Part shown: piece by piece, positions 28,829 to 38,171 of the stretch
Position numbering within the stretch: position 1 is the stretch's first letter
How the letters are laid out: each line of letters starts with the position of its first letter
DNA from: Microbacterium sp. LWS13-1.2
GTDB taxonomy: Bacteria > Actinomycetota > Actinomycetes > Actinomycetales > Microbacteriaceae
Direction: 5' to 3'
Assembly (NCBI RefSeq): GCF_040144835.1
Contig: NZ_CP151632.1
Coordinates: 744,001-808,000 of the forward strand
Length of the DNA: 64,000 nucleotides
Program-made: the position numbers and the translations under genes
The notes under the pieces: model-generated
Databases searched by the model: none
What the model was told of the DNA's origin: nothing
Seen by the model: only the letters and a program-made list of their open reading frames with translations

Positions 28829-29754
28829 GCGGCTGCCGTCCGCGCTGAGCGGCGCGCGCGTCCGCTGCGTCCGATCACATCGGTGAACACCGTCGACCCG
28901 GTTCCCGCGAGCACGAGGGGAAGCGTCGTGGTCGTGCTCGACGGCAGCGTGTGCACGTCGAGCGGATGCCGGGCTCCGGCCAGCACGAGCTCCACCGGCA
29001 GTCCGGTCTGATGGATCCGCAGTTCGGGCACCGTCGCGACGGCGGCGAGCTGCTCGGGCGACTCCCTGCGGTGCGGGAGGTACACGGCGCCGCCGGCCGC
29101 GGCATCCCGCACCCACCGCATGTAGTCGATCAGCATCATGCGTCCGTCGACCGGGAGCGCACTGCCGAGCACGATGCGGCGGCCGAGCGCCGGTGCGGCG
29201 GGCGCGGCGGCCCGCGTCCACGAGAAGTCGTGGCGCCGGATGCCGAATCCGCGGTCGGCGAGGGCGTCGAGGCGATCCTCGCCGAGGTCGAACGCCGTGA
29301 ACATGCCGGTGCGTCGCGATACCGCCCGGCGATGGACGAGCTCGGCGGCGAACGGGGCGACAGCGGTGGTGAGCCCCCGCTCTGCGACGTTCGGACGCGC
29401 GTAGGGACGGCGGCCCAGCAGGGCGTCGGCGTAGGCGATGGCGTACGCGCCGTCGTCGAGGAACGTGATGCGGTGCGGGCGGAGCACGGCGGCGGCGAGC
29501 CGGAACTGCCCCGAGAAGCCGTCGCCGACGAGCCAGTGGCCGTGACGGGAGAGCAGGCTCCACGGGATGCCGAGGTACGGTGCCAGCTCGCCGAAACGTG
29601 CGCCGCGCGCGAGCAGCTCGTCCGCGGTGGCGGAGATCTGCGGGGTCAGCCGTCCGGCGACGGGCACGGTCGTGCGGTGCGACGCGGCCCACTCGGCGGC
29701 GCCGATCAGCTGCAGGGGCGACTCGACCCAGGCCAGCACATCCTCGCGACCCAT
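28825..29754 (-). CDS. Sialyltransferase-like glycosyltransferase (GT52-like)
   Basis: A 309-residue protein with the pattern VESPLQLIGAAEW at the N-terminus and LPSSTTTTLPLVLAGTGSTV near the C-terminus. In bacterial GT52 and related sialyltransferases a similar 'PLQL' start and a serine-rich motif before the end bind the CMP-sugar. The middle contains FLDDGAYAIAYADALL. It would transfer the CMP-activated nonulosonate to a surface glycan. The first gene of the operon: GAGGAGA precedes the ATG at 29754 by 8 bases. The reading frame is open another 18 codons, but that start lacks a ribosome site. Family call is from motifs, not search. Confidence 0.7.
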   Translation of the reverse strand: MGREDVLAWVESPLQLIGAAEWAASHRTTVPVAGRLTPQISATADELLARGARFGELAPYLGIPWSLLSRHGHWLVGDGFSGQFRLAAAVLRPHRITFLDDGAYAIAYADALLGRRPYARPNVAERGLTTAVAPFAAELVHRRAVSRRTGMFTAFDLGEDRLDALADRGFGIRRHDFSWTRAAAPAAPALGRRIVLGSALPVDGRMMLIDYMRWVRDAAAGGAVYLPHRRESPEQLAAVATVPELRIHQTGLPVELVLAGARHPLDVHTLPSSTTTTLPLVLAGTGSTVFTDVIGRSGRARRSARTAAA

Positions 29755-29929
29755 GGCGTCTCCTCTCGCGGCCGTGCCCTCGCAAGGGGCTGACGGCTGT
29801 CTCCCCACGGTGGGTGCGAGACGTGAACGCGACGGGTGCCGACGGGCGACGCTCGCCGGTCCGGCAGATGAACGACAGGTGTCGCCGCGCGCTCGTGCGG
29901 GCGTCGGAGCCGCGTGCCAGGATGAACGC

Positions 29930-30853
29930 GTGACCGACCGCCTGATGCTGCTCGATTCCGCATCCCTCTACTTCCGCGCGTTCTACGGGGTGCCCGACAC
30001 AGTCCGTGCCCCGGACGGCCGGCCCGTCAACGCGGTCCGCGGATTCCTCGACATCATCACGCGGCTGGTGACGACCTACCGTCCGACGCACCTCGTGGCG
30101 TGCTGGGACGACGACTGGCGGCCGCAGTGGCGCGTGGACCTGATCCCGACGTACAAGACGCATCGCGTCGCCGAGGTCGTCGCCGGCGGCCCCGACGTCG
30201 AAGAGGTGCCCGATCCCCTCGAGGTGCAGGTGCCCGTGATCCGCGAGGCGCTCGACGCCCTCGGCATCCGCATCGTCGGCGCGGCGGCACACGAGGCCGA
30301 CGACGTCATCGGCACGCTCGCGACGACCGCCACCATGCCCGTCGACATCGTGACCGGCGACCGTGATCTCTTCCAGCTCGTCGACGACGCGCGCGATGTC
30401 CGCGTCGTGTACACCGCCCGCGGCATGAGCAACCTCGAGGTCCTCACCGACGCCGCGGTCGTCGCCAAGTACGGCGTGCTGCCGTCGCAGTACGCCGACT
30501 TCGCCACCCTCCGCGGCGACTCCTCGGACGGCCTGCCCGGTGTCGCCGGCATCGGCGAGAAGACCGCGGCGGGGCTGCTGGCGACCTTCGGCGATCTCGA
30601 GGGGATCGTCGCCGCCGCCGAGCTCGGCGAGGGGATGTCCGCCGGCGTGCGATCGAAGGTGCTCGCGGGCCTGCAGTACCTCTCCGTCGCCGCGCAGGTC
30701 GTGGCCGTCGTCCGCGACCTGCCGCTCGAGGTGCCCGATTCTCGGCTGCGTCCACTCGACGAGCGGGCGAAGACGGATGCCGCGGCCCTCGCCGAACGCT
30801 GGGCGCTCGGCACCGCGATGACGCGCATCGTCGGCGCGCTCGACGCCGTCTGA
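29930..30853 (+). CDS. 5'-3' exonuclease / flap endonuclease (PolA N-terminal type)
   Basis: A 307-residue stand-alone 5' nuclease like the N-terminal part of DNA polymerase I. It has LMLLDSASLYFRAFYG at the N-terminus, ACWDDDWRPQWR, the metal-binding AAAHEADDVIGTLA and VTGDRDLFQLVDD (about 115-145), and the helix-hairpin-helix GVAGIGEKTAAGLLATFG (about 200-217). It processes flaps and RNA primers. The GTG at 29930 gives the family start; CAGGAT lies 6 bases before it. It diverges from the nonulosonate operon. Confidence 0.93.
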   Translation: MTDRLMLLDSASLYFRAFYGVPDTVRAPDGRPVNAVRGFLDIITRLVTTYRPTHLVACWDDDWRPQWRVDLIPTYKTHRVAEVVAGGPDVEEVPDPLEVQVPVIREALDALGIRIVGAAAHEADDVIGTLATTATMPVDIVTGDRDLFQLVDDARDVRVVYTARGMSNLEVLTDAAVVAKYGVLPSQYADFATLRGDSSDGLPGVAGIGEKTAAGLLATFGDLEGIVAAAELGEGMSAGVRSKVLAGLQYLSVAAQVVAVVRDLPLEVPDSRLRPLDERAKTDAAALAERWALGTAMTRIVGALDAV

Positions 30854-30862
30854 TCAGGCGGG

Positions 30863-31864
30863 TCAGGCGCCGCGATCGCGTCCCGTCCACTCGCGGAGCC
30901 GCGACAGCGGCCACGTCGTGACGATGCGCTCCGGCGGCACGCCCAGCCGCTCGGCGCGCTCGGCGCCGTAGTCGAGCAGCGAGAGCTGCCCGGGCGCGTG
31001 CGCGTCCGAGTCGATCGAGAAGAGGCATCCGATCTCCAGCGCCAGGGTCATCAGCTCATCGGGCGGGTCCTGGCGCTCGGGCCGGGAGTTGATCTCGACC
31101 GCGACGCCGTGCGCCTCGCACGCCTCGAACACCGCACGCGCATCGAACGTCGAGGGCGGTCTCGTCCCCCGGGAGCCCTCGACGAGCCGGCCCGTGACGT
31201 GGCCGAGCACGTCGGTGTGCGGATCCGACACCGCGGTGACCAGCCGCCTCGTCATCGGCCCGCGCTCCATCCGCAGCTTCGAATGGGCCGAGGCCACGAC
31301 GATGTCGAGCCGCTCGAGCATCTCGCTCTCCTGGTCCAGCGAGCCGTCCTCGAGGATGTCGACCTCGATGCCCGACAGGAGCGTGAAGCCGTCGCCGCTC
31401 ATCCCCGCGACCACCTCGAGCTGCGCGCGCAGGCGCTCCGAGGAGAGACCGTTCGCTACCCGCAGCCGCGGCGAGTGGTCGGTGAGCGCGAGGTACTCAT
31501 GGCCGAGCGCCCGCGCGGCCTCGACCATCAGGTCGATGGAGGTGAGACCGTCCGACCAGTCGCTGTGCGCGTGCAGATCGCCGCGCAGCAGCGGTCGCAG
31601 CGTCGAGTCGCGCTGCACGCCGGCCCGCTCACGCAGATCGACGAGGTAGCCGGGCACCTCGCCGCCCAACGCCTGCTGGATCACCGCGAAGGTGGATTCG
31701 CCGATGCCCTTGCGCCGGCGCAGGGCTGCGGAGTCCCGCAGCTCCGCGTCGGTCACACCCTCGATGGCGTCGGCCGCCGCCCGGAACGCCTTCGACTTGT
31801 ACCGCGACGACCGCTCCCGTTCGAGCAGCGTCGCGATCTCGGTGAGAGCGTCGTGGGGGTTCAC
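30863..31864 (-). CDS. PHP-domain phosphoesterase with N-terminal helix-hairpin-helix region (PolX-like)
   Basis: The 333 residues resemble the C-terminal half of bacterial DNA polymerase X without the polymerase. A HhH-type N-terminus (KSKAFRAAADAIEGV, KGIGESTFAVIQQALGG) is followed by a PHP domain with metal ligands in GDLHAHSDWSDGLTSI (about 94-109), EYLALTDHSPRL, EVDIL, ASAHSKLRM and FSIDSDAHAPGQL. It may act on DNA ends or hydrolyse histidinol phosphate-like substrates. The GTG at 31864 starts the family pattern. It is the last gene after the membrane protein and trpD, about 20 bases from its neighbour. Confidence 0.85.
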   Translation of the reverse strand: MNPHDALTEIATLLERERSSRYKSKAFRAAADAIEGVTDAELRDSAALRRRKGIGESTFAVIQQALGGEVPGYLVDLRERAGVQRDSTLRPLLRGDLHAHSDWSDGLTSIDLMVEAARALGHEYLALTDHSPRLRVANGLSSERLRAQLEVVAGMSGDGFTLLSGIEVDILEDGSLDQESEMLERLDIVVASAHSKLRMERGPMTRRLVTAVSDPHTDVLGHVTGRLVEGSRGTRPPSTFDARAVFEACEAHGVAVEINSRPERQDPPDELMTLALEIGCLFSIDSDAHAPGQLSLLDYGAERAERLGVPPERIVTTWPLSRLREWTGRDRGA

Positions 31865-31883
31865 GTCGTGTACGGCGGCCTGG

Positions 31884-32372
31884 TCAGACGACGGTCGCCC
31901 GCTTGATCACCACCGGCACGCTCGCCAGCCGGTGGATCGCCCAGCCGAACAGGATCGCCAGCACGCCCATGCCGGCGGCGAACAGCGCGACGCCGTACGC
32001 GACGACCGAGGTGAACAGCGAGGCGCGCAGGAACGACGCCTGCATCACCGTCGCGCGCACCGGATCGTCCTGGTCGAGCTCGGCGTACGTCTTGCCGTCC
32101 GACGCCTCCAGCGCATGGTGGTTGATGATGTCGGCCTGGACGTACGCGGTGAAGGGCCCGGTCACCTGCTGGCCCTGGAACGCCGCAGCGTCGTCGGGAA
32201 TCGTGATGTTCTCCGCCATCAGCTGGTTGGTGACGCAGATCCATGCGATCACACCCACCACGATCAGCAGGACGCCGCCCACGATGCCGAGGATCCCGAT
32301 CGCCTTCACCAGCCCGACCTTCTTCTCGGGAGGCTCGATCACGTCGGCGGTGCGGGGCTCTTCCTGACTCAT
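31884..32372 (-). CDS. Membrane protein, function unknown
   Basis: The 162 residues have one hydrophobic segment at about 20-46 (VKAIGILGIVGGVLLIVVGV), an outside-facing loop of about 50 residues that contains PDDAAAFQGQQVTG, and a second pair of hydrophobic stretches (about 110-150). Homologues in actinobacteria are sometimes mislabelled as LigA dioxygenase; I see no such motif. The start follows GAGGAGG. It lies between trpD and the PHP gene in a minus-strand run. Confidence 0.75.
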   Translation of the reverse strand: MSQEEPRTADVIEPPEKKVGLVKAIGILGIVGGVLLIVVGVIAWICVTNQLMAENITIPDDAAAFQGQQVTGPFTAYVQADIINHHALEASDGKTYAELDQDDPVRATVMQASFLRASLFTSVVAYGVALFAAGMGVLAILFGWAIHRLASVPVVIKRATVV

Positions 32373-32469
32373 GCGTCCTCCTCGATCACGGGGTGCGTTG
32401 TCGCACACGCTATCGGCGCCCCCCGGCGCGATGGAAGACCGCGCGCCGTGCAGAAGCGGCGTGTCGGCG

Positions 32470-33531
32470 TCAGCGCGCGAGCGCCTTCGTGGCCTCGACC
32501 CAGCGCTCGAGCGTCGCGGTGGCCGCGCCCGAGTCGATCGCGGCCGCGGCGTCGTCGCGCGCCTCTGCGAGCCGCTCGAGGATCGGTCGCTGCACCTGAG
32601 CGGCGTCACGGAACAGCCGATACGCGACGATGCCGGCCGCCGCGTTGAGCAGGACGATGTCGCGCACCGGCCCTTGCTCGCCGCCGAGCACGCGGTGCAC
32701 GACAGCGGCGTTGTGCGCGGGATCGCCGCCGAGGAGGTCGTCGATGTCCGCCAGCGGGATGCCGAGGTCGCGCGGGTCGAGGTCGTGCTCGTGGATGTCG
32801 CCGCGGCTGACCTCCCACAGCCGGCTGTGTCCGGTCGTCGTGAGCTCGTCCAGTCCGTCGTCGCCGCGGAAGACGAGCGCCGTCGCGCCGCGGGTCTGGA
32901 ACACGCCGGTGATGAGCGGCACCCGGTCGAGGTGCGCGACGCCGACGGCGTTCGCCTCGGCCCGCGCAGGGTTGCACAGCGGCCCGAGGAAGTTGAACAC
33001 GGTCGGCACGCCGAGCTCGCTGCGCGTCGCGCCGGCGTGCTTGAAGCCGGGGTGGAATGCGGCCGCGAACGCGAACGTGATGCCGGCCCGCGAGAGCGTC
33101 TCGGCGACGGCGTCCGGTGAGAGCGTGAGGTCGATGCCGAGCGCGCCGAGCACGTCCGACGAGCCCGACGACGAGCTGGCCGCCCGGTTGCCGTGCTTGA
33201 CGACGGGGATTCCGGATGCCGCGGCCACGAGCGCCGCCATCGTGGAGACGTTGACGGTGCCGAAGCGGTCGCCTCCGGTGCCGACGATGTCGAGCACCGC
33301 GGCGTCGACGGGCAGCGGCAGCGCCGCCTCGAGGATCGCGTCGCGGAAGCCGACGATCTCGTCGACGGTCTCGCCCTTGGCGCGCAGCGCGACCAGGAAT
33401 CCGCCCAGCTGGGAAGGCGTGGCGCTGCCCGACATGATCTGGCGCATCGCCCACGTCGACTCCGAGACGCTGAGGTCGCGCCGCTCCAGCAGCGTGGTGA
33501 GGATTCCCGGCCAGGTGTACAGCTCCGCCAT
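32470..33531 (-). CDS. trpD: TrpD, anthranilate phosphoribosyltransferase
   Basis: TrpD joins anthranilate to PRPP in tryptophan synthesis. The 353 residues contain the PRPP motif VLDIVGTGGDRFGTVNVST (about 80-98), VKHGNRAASSSSGSSDVLGA (about 110) and GVPTVFNFLGPLCNPA (about 175). Length is normal. ATG at 33531 is the family start; TAGGCT lies 8 bases upstream. The rest of the trp operon is not in the window: trpD stands alone beside the cytochrome genes, as is common in actinobacteria. Confidence 0.95.
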   Translation of the reverse strand: MAELYTWPGILTTLLERRDLSVSESTWAMRQIMSGSATPSQLGGFLVALRAKGETVDEIVGFRDAILEAALPLPVDAAVLDIVGTGGDRFGTVNVSTMAALVAAASGIPVVKHGNRAASSSSGSSDVLGALGIDLTLSPDAVAETLSRAGITFAFAAAFHPGFKHAGATRSELGVPTVFNFLGPLCNPARAEANAVGVAHLDRVPLITGVFQTRGATALVFRGDDGLDELTTTGHSRLWEVSRGDIHEHDLDPRDLGIPLADIDDLLGGDPAHNAAVVHRVLGGEQGPVRDIVLLNAAAGIVAYRLFRDAAQVQRPILERLAEARDDAAAAIDSGAATATLERWVEATKALAR

Positions 33532-33714
33532 AACCGAGAAGCCTAGCCGGGCACGCGAATCGGAACCTTTTCGTGACACGGCGTCCCGCCTCGTGCGATT
33601 CTGCGTCTTCACCACGTGTTCACGGCAGAGTCGCAGGGTCCTCTTAGGCTCCCCTAAGTTCCAGCACGGGTGAAGACATGCCCTCCGATGCGAAAATCAC
33701 GGCCCTGAATCGGC

Positions 33715-33720
33715 CATAAT
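33715..33720 (+). promoter_or_regulatory. Candidate -10 hexamer of the ctaE-qcrCAB operon (leaderless)
   Basis: CATAAT ends 7 bases before the GTG at 33728. An upstream ATG (33719) falls on its last bases. Confidence 0.55.
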
Positions 33721-33727
33721 GGGGAGC

Positions 33728-34360
33728 GTGACGACCTCCACAGCGACCTACTCCCAGGCCATGCGGTCCGTCAAGCGGCCGGATCCGGTCGCTGTCGGAA
33801 CCATCGTGTGGCTCGGCAGCGAGGTGATGTTCTTCGCCGGCCTGTTCGCGATCTACTTCACCCTGCGCAGCACCTCGCCCGAACTGTGGGCGCAGGAGAC
33901 GCAGCTGCTGAACATCCCCTACGCGACCGTCAACACGATCATCCTGGTGCTGTCCTCCGTGACGTGCCAGATGGGCGTGTTCGCCGCCGAGCGCTTCCAG
34001 CCGTATTCGCTGAAGAAGCGCGGCTGGCTCGGCTGGGGCATGGTCGAGTGGTTCTGGCTCACCTTCGCGCTCGGCGCGATCTTCGTCTCGGGCCAGGTGT
34101 GGGAGTACGCCCAGCTCGTCGCCGAGGGCATGCCCATCAGCGCGAACTCGTACGCCTCGGCGTTCTACCTCACCACCGGCTTCCACGCCCTCCACGTCAC
34201 GGGCGGCCTCATCGCCTTCCTGCTCGTGATCGGCCGCGCGTACGCCGTCAAGAACTTCGGGCGCAAAGAGATGACGTCCTCGATCGTCGTGTCGTACTAC
34301 TGGCACTTCGTCGACGTCGTCTGGATCGCCCTGTTCCTCGTCATCTACTTCCTCAAGTGA
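33728..34360 (+). CDS. ctaE: Cytochrome c oxidase subunit III
   Basis: CtaE is the non-catalytic subunit III of the aa3 oxidase. With GTG at 33728 it has 210 residues and five membrane helices (about 25-42, 60-80, 97-117, 135-155 and 188-207), the short actinobacterial form. Landmarks are [21 protein letters not shown] and [20 protein letters not shown]. An ATG at 33719 is in frame, but it overlaps the CATAAT -10 hexamer, so the GTG is preferred. It heads the ctaE-qcrCAB operon, as in most actinobacteria. Confidence 0.95.
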   Translation: MTTSTATYSQAMRSVKRPDPVAVGTIVWLGSEVMFFAGLFAIYFTLRSTSPELWAQETQLLNIPYATVNTIILVLSSVTCQMGVFAAERFQPYSLKKRGWLGWGMVEWFWLTFALGAIFVSGQVWEYAQLVAEGMPISANSYASAFYLTTGFHALHVTGGLIAFLLVIGRAYAVKNFGRKEMTSSIVVSYYWHFVDVVWIALFLVIYFLK

Positions 34361-34380
34361 GAGCGGAGCTGTAACCCGAA

Positions 34381-35184
34381 ATGGCACGAGAGTCCACGCG
34401 CCGCTCGAAAGGCCGCCGCAGCCCCTGGGCCGCAGCCGCACTGATCGGCATCGGCCTGCTCATCACCGGCGGTGTCTACGCCGGGGCATCCGCCGCGATG
34501 GCGGCGACGACACCTGAGACGGTGACGAACTCCGCGCTCACCGCCGAGGACGGCAAGAAGCTGTTCCAGGCGAACTGCGCCACCTGCCACGGCCTGGACG
34601 TGCAGGGCACGGAAGACGGTCCGTCGCTGTACGGCGTCGGCGAGCTCGCGGTGCACTTCCAGATGAGCACCGGTCGTATGCCGCTGCAGATGCAGGGGCC
34701 CCAGGCTCCGCAGAAGCCGGCTCAGTTCACCGACGAGCAGATCGCCGCGGTGGGCGCCTACATCCAGTCCATCGCCCCCGGTCCCACCTACCCGGACGAC
34801 GAGGTGCTGGACGGCGAGGGCAACGCATCGGAGGGCGGCGAGCTCTTCCGCATCAACTGCGCGATGTGCCACAACGTCGCCGGCGCCGGCGGTGCGCTCA
34901 CCGAGGGCAAGTACGCGCCGAACCTGCACACGACGACTCCGCTCAACATGTACGCGGCAATGGTCACCGGACCGCAGAACATGCCGGTGTTCAACGACAT
35001 GACGCTGACCACCGAAGAGAAGCGCGACGTCATCACCTACCTGCTCTATCTGCAGGACAACGAGTCGGCCGGCGGATTCTCGCTCGGCTCGCTCGGCCCC
35101 GTCTCCGAGGGCCTCTTCATCTGGATCTTCGGGATCGGTTCGCTGATCGCCATCACCGTGTGGATCACGGCGAAGTCCAACTGA
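34381..35184 (+). CDS. qcrC: Di-haem cytochrome c of the bc1 complex
   Basis: QcrC passes electrons from the Rieske centre to the oxidase. The 267 residues have an N-terminal membrane anchor (about 17-41), two c-type haem sites CATCH (near 67) and CAMCH (near 161), each with an axial Met farther on, and a C-terminal helix (about 240-262). The fused di-haem form replaces soluble cytochrome c in actinobacteria. It is 20 bases after ctaE. Confidence 0.96.
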   Translation: MARESTRRSKGRRSPWAAAALIGIGLLITGGVYAGASAAMAATTPETVTNSALTAEDGKKLFQANCATCHGLDVQGTEDGPSLYGVGELAVHFQMSTGRMPLQMQGPQAPQKPAQFTDEQIAAVGAYIQSIAPGPTYPDDEVLDGEGNASEGGELFRINCAMCHNVAGAGGALTEGKYAPNLHTTTPLNMYAAMVTGPQNMPVFNDMTLTTEEKRDVITYLLYLQDNESAGGFSLGSLGPVSEGLFIWIFGIGSLIAITVWITAKSN

Positions 35185-35221
35185 TCTACGTATTACACAC
35201 GCAACACTGACGAGGAGCAGC

Positions 35222-36301
35222 ATGGCCCACGAGGACGACCCGCTCGAGCACGAGAGGGCTTCCTGGAAGCCCTCCCCCGGGCTCGCCGTCGCGGTCCCCG
35301 ACCCGGTGCGCAACCCTGGCCTCCCCCCGCATCGCGAGCGGATGACAGACAAGGATCCCGCTTCGATGAAGCGGGCCGTCCGGGGCGTCTACACGCTCTT
35401 CTACCTGTCGATCGCCGGCAGCATCTGGGCCATCGCGGCGTACATGCTGTTCCCGATCGAGAGCGGGCGGATCGTCGACATCCGCAACAACAACCTCTTC
35501 ATCGGTCTCGGCATCGCCTTCGCCCTGCTCGCCATCGGCGTCGGCGCGATCCACTGGTCCAAGGCCGTCATGTCCGACCGGGAGTTCGTCGAGCCCCGTC
35601 ACGCCACGCGTGGTCGCGACACGACGCGTGAAGCCGCGATCAAGGCCTTCGCCGACGCGGATGCCGAGTCCGGCTTCGGCCGCCGCGTGATGATCCGCAA
35701 CTCGCTGATCGCCGCACTCGTCGCCTCGGTCGTCCCGGGCGTGGTGCTCTTCCGCGGACTCGCACCCTTCAACTCGCCCGAGAAGCCGCACGCGGGCGAC
35801 CCGGTATACCTCCTCGAGCACACCATGTGGAAGGAGGGCATGCGCCTGGCCCACGACCCTTCGGGCGAGCCCATCCGCGCTGCGGACCTCACCCTCGGCT
35901 CCGCCGTGCACGTGATCCCCGAGGCTCTGGCCGAGGTGTCGCACAGCGAGGGCTACCTCGACGAGAAGGCCAAGGCGATCGTCCTCCTGGTCCGCCTGCT
36001 CCCCGAGCAGCTGGTCGAGTCCGAGGAGCGTAAGGAGTGGTCGTACAACGGCATCGTCGCGTACTCCAAGGTGTGCACGCACGTCGGCTGCCCGGTGGCC
36101 CTGTACGAGCAGCAGACGCACCACCTCCTGTGCCCATGCCACCAGTCGCAGTTCGACGTCACCGACCACGCGAAGGTCCTCTTCGGACCGGCCGCGCGTC
36201 CCCTGCCGCAGCTGCCCATCACCGTCGACGACGAGGGCTACCTCATCGCGAGGAGCGACTTCAACGAGCCCGTCGGCCCGAGCTTCTGGGAGCGTCATTG
36301 A
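35222..36301 (+). CDS. qcrA: Rieske iron-sulfur subunit of the bc1 complex
   Basis: QcrA carries the 2Fe-2S Rieske centre that takes the first electron from quinol. The 359 residues have three membrane helices (about 58-80, 95-115, and 165-185), typical of actinobacterial QcrA, then the Rieske fold with the ligand loops CTHVGCPV (about 280) and CPCHQSQFDV (about 300). AGGAGCAGC precedes the ATG. Its last base overlaps the qcrB start. Confidence 0.96.
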   Translation: MAHEDDPLEHERASWKPSPGLAVAVPDPVRNPGLPPHRERMTDKDPASMKRAVRGVYTLFYLSIAGSIWAIAAYMLFPIESGRIVDIRNNNLFIGLGIAFALLAIGVGAIHWSKAVMSDREFVEPRHATRGRDTTREAAIKAFADADAESGFGRRVMIRNSLIAALVASVVPGVVLFRGLAPFNSPEKPHAGDPVYLLEHTMWKEGMRLAHDPSGEPIRAADLTLGSAVHVIPEALAEVSHSEGYLDEKAKAIVLLVRLLPEQLVESEERKEWSYNGIVAYSKVCTHVGCPVALYEQQTHHLLCPCHQSQFDVTDHAKVLFGPAARPLPQLPITVDDEGYLIARSDFNEPVGPSFWERH

Positions 36302-38154
36302 GCACCTCAACCGTCACCGAGCAGCCTGAGGCTCCTCCCGCGGCGCCCGTGTCGCCGAACGGGCGCGACAAGCCCCTCGGCGGCCGCTTCATCGGCGCCA
36401 CCGCGAACTACATCGACGAGCGCACAAGTCTCTCGGGCTTCGTCAAAGAGCTCGGCCGCAAGATCTTCCCCGACCACTGGTCGTTCATGCTCGGCGAGAT
36501 CGCTCTCTGGGCGTTCGTCGTCGTGCTGCTCTCCGGCACGTTCCTGACGTTCTTCTTCCAGGCGTCGATGGTCGAGACGCACTACAACGGCGCGTACATC
36601 CCGATGCGAGGCATCGAGATGTCGGCCGCCATGGCATCGACCCTCGAGATCTCCTTCGACCTTCGCGGCGGTCTCCTGGTTCGCCAGATGCACCACTGGG
36701 CCGCGCTCGTGTTCGTCGCCGGAATCGGCGTGCACATGCTGCGTGTGTTCTTCACCGGTGCGTTCCGCAAGCCGCGCGAGCTCAACTGGGTGATCGGCTT
36801 CATCCTCTTCATCCTGGCGATGGGCGAAGGCTTCACGGGCTACTCGCTCCCCGACGACGTGCTGTCGGGCAACGGCCTGCGCATCATCGACGGCATGGTC
36901 AAGGGCATCCCGATCATCGGCACGTGGACCTCGTTCCTGCTGTTCGGCGGGCAGTTCCCGGGCGACGCGATCGTCGGGCGCCTGTACACCCTGCACATCC
37001 TGCTGCTGCCTGCGATCCTGGTCGGCCTGCTCGTCGTCCACCTCATGCTGATGGTGATCAACAAGCACACGCAGTTCGCGGGTGCCGGGCGCACCAACAG
37101 CGTCGTCGTGGGCTACCCGATGATGCCGGTGTACATGTCCAAGATGGGCGGGTTCCTGTTCATCACGTTCGGCGTGATCGTGCTCATCGCCTCGCTGTTC
37201 ACGATCAACCCGATCTGGAACTACGGCCCCTACGACCCGTCCCCCGTCTCCGCCGGAACCCAGCCCGACTGGTACATCGGCTTCGCGGACGGCGCGCTGC
37301 GACTGGTGCCGCCGGGCTGGGAGTTCGTCTTCCTGAACCGCACGTGGTCGTTCAACATCATCGTGCCGTTGGTCGTCCTCGGTCTGTTCATCGTCCTCGT
37401 GCTGATCTACCCCTTCATCGAGTCGTGGGTCACCGGCGACAAGCGCGAGCACCACATCGCACAGCGTCCCCGCAACGCCGCGACGCGCACCGCCATCGGT
37501 GCAGCCGGTGTCACGTTCTACGCAGTGCTCTGGGCCGCGGCGGCCTCCGACATCATCGCCACGCACTTCTGGCTGACGATGGAGGGAGTCATCCACACGC
37601 TGCAGGCGCTGCTGATCATCGGGCCGGTGATCGCGTACTTCGTGACGAAGCGCATCTGCGTCGCGCTGCAGAAGAAGGATCGCGAGATCGCCCTGCACGG
37701 CTACGAGTCGGGACGCATCGTCCGCCTGCCCGGTGGCGAGTACATCGAGGTGCACCAGCCCGTCGACGAGTACGAGCGCTTCAAGCTCGCCGACTTCGAC
37801 ACCTACGAGCCGCTCGTGGTCCGCCCGAACGCTCAGGGACGCATCCCGTGGCATGAGAACCTCCGCGCGTCCATCTCGCGCTGGTTCTTCGAGGACCGCC
37901 TCACGCCGGTCTCGCAGAGCGAGCTCGACGCGGCGCTGGCACATCAGCACCACGAGCTCGGCCACATCGCCGAGGAGGAGGACCTCGAGATCCAGGGTGC
38001 GCACGAGCGCGCAGGTGTCCCGGATGCCCCGCACAAGCCGATCGACGACGGCAGGAACAGCGAGGTGCCGGTGCGCCCCTCGAACGTCATCGTGCCGGAG
38101 CCGGAGCAGGGAACGAAGTCGCCGAAGAACCGCGAGAAGGAGTCCGACCAGTAG
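36298..38154 (+). CDS. qcrB: Cytochrome b subunit of the bc1 complex
   Basis: QcrB is the quinol-binding, haem-b subunit. The 618 residues start with TTG overlapping the qcrA stop (TTGA). The membrane core holds the paired haem-ligand histidines in RQMHHWAALVFVAGIGVHMLR (split, about 135-155) and LYTLHILLLPAILVGLLVVHLML (split, about 230-252), and the quinol-site stretch of the PEWY type is replaced by PDWYIGFADG (about 322-331), as in actinobacteria. A charged C-terminal tail of about 170 residues extends past the last helix, also an actinobacterial trait. A 20-bp hairpin follows. Confidence 0.95.
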   Translation: MSTSTVTEQPEAPPAAPVSPNGRDKPLGGRFIGATANYIDERTSLSGFVKELGRKIFPDHWSFMLGEIALWAFVVVLLSGTFLTFFFQASMVETHYNGAYIPMRGIEMSAAMASTLEISFDLRGGLLVRQMHHWAALVFVAGIGVHMLRVFFTGAFRKPRELNWVIGFILFILAMGEGFTGYSLPDDVLSGNGLRIIDGMVKGIPIIGTWTSFLLFGGQFPGDAIVGRLYTLHILLLPAILVGLLVVHLMLMVINKHTQFAGAGRTNSVVVGYPMMPVYMSKMGGFLFITFGVIVLIASLFTINPIWNYGPYDPSPVSAGTQPDWYIGFADGALRLVPPGWEFVFLNRTWSFNIIVPLVVLGLFIVLVLIYPFIESWVTGDKREHHIAQRPRNAATRTAIGAAGVTFYAVLWAAAASDIIATHFWLTMEGVIHTLQALLIIGPVIAYFVTKRICVALQKKDREIALHGYESGRIVRLPGGEYIEVHQPVDEYERFKLADFDTYEPLVVRPNAQGRIPWHENLRASISRWFFEDRLTPVSQSELDAALAHQHHELGHIAEEEDLEIQGAHERAGVPDAPHKPIDDGRNSEVPVRPSNVIVPEPEQGTKSPKNREKESDQ

Positions 38155-38171
38155 GTCGTCTCCGCTGCGCC

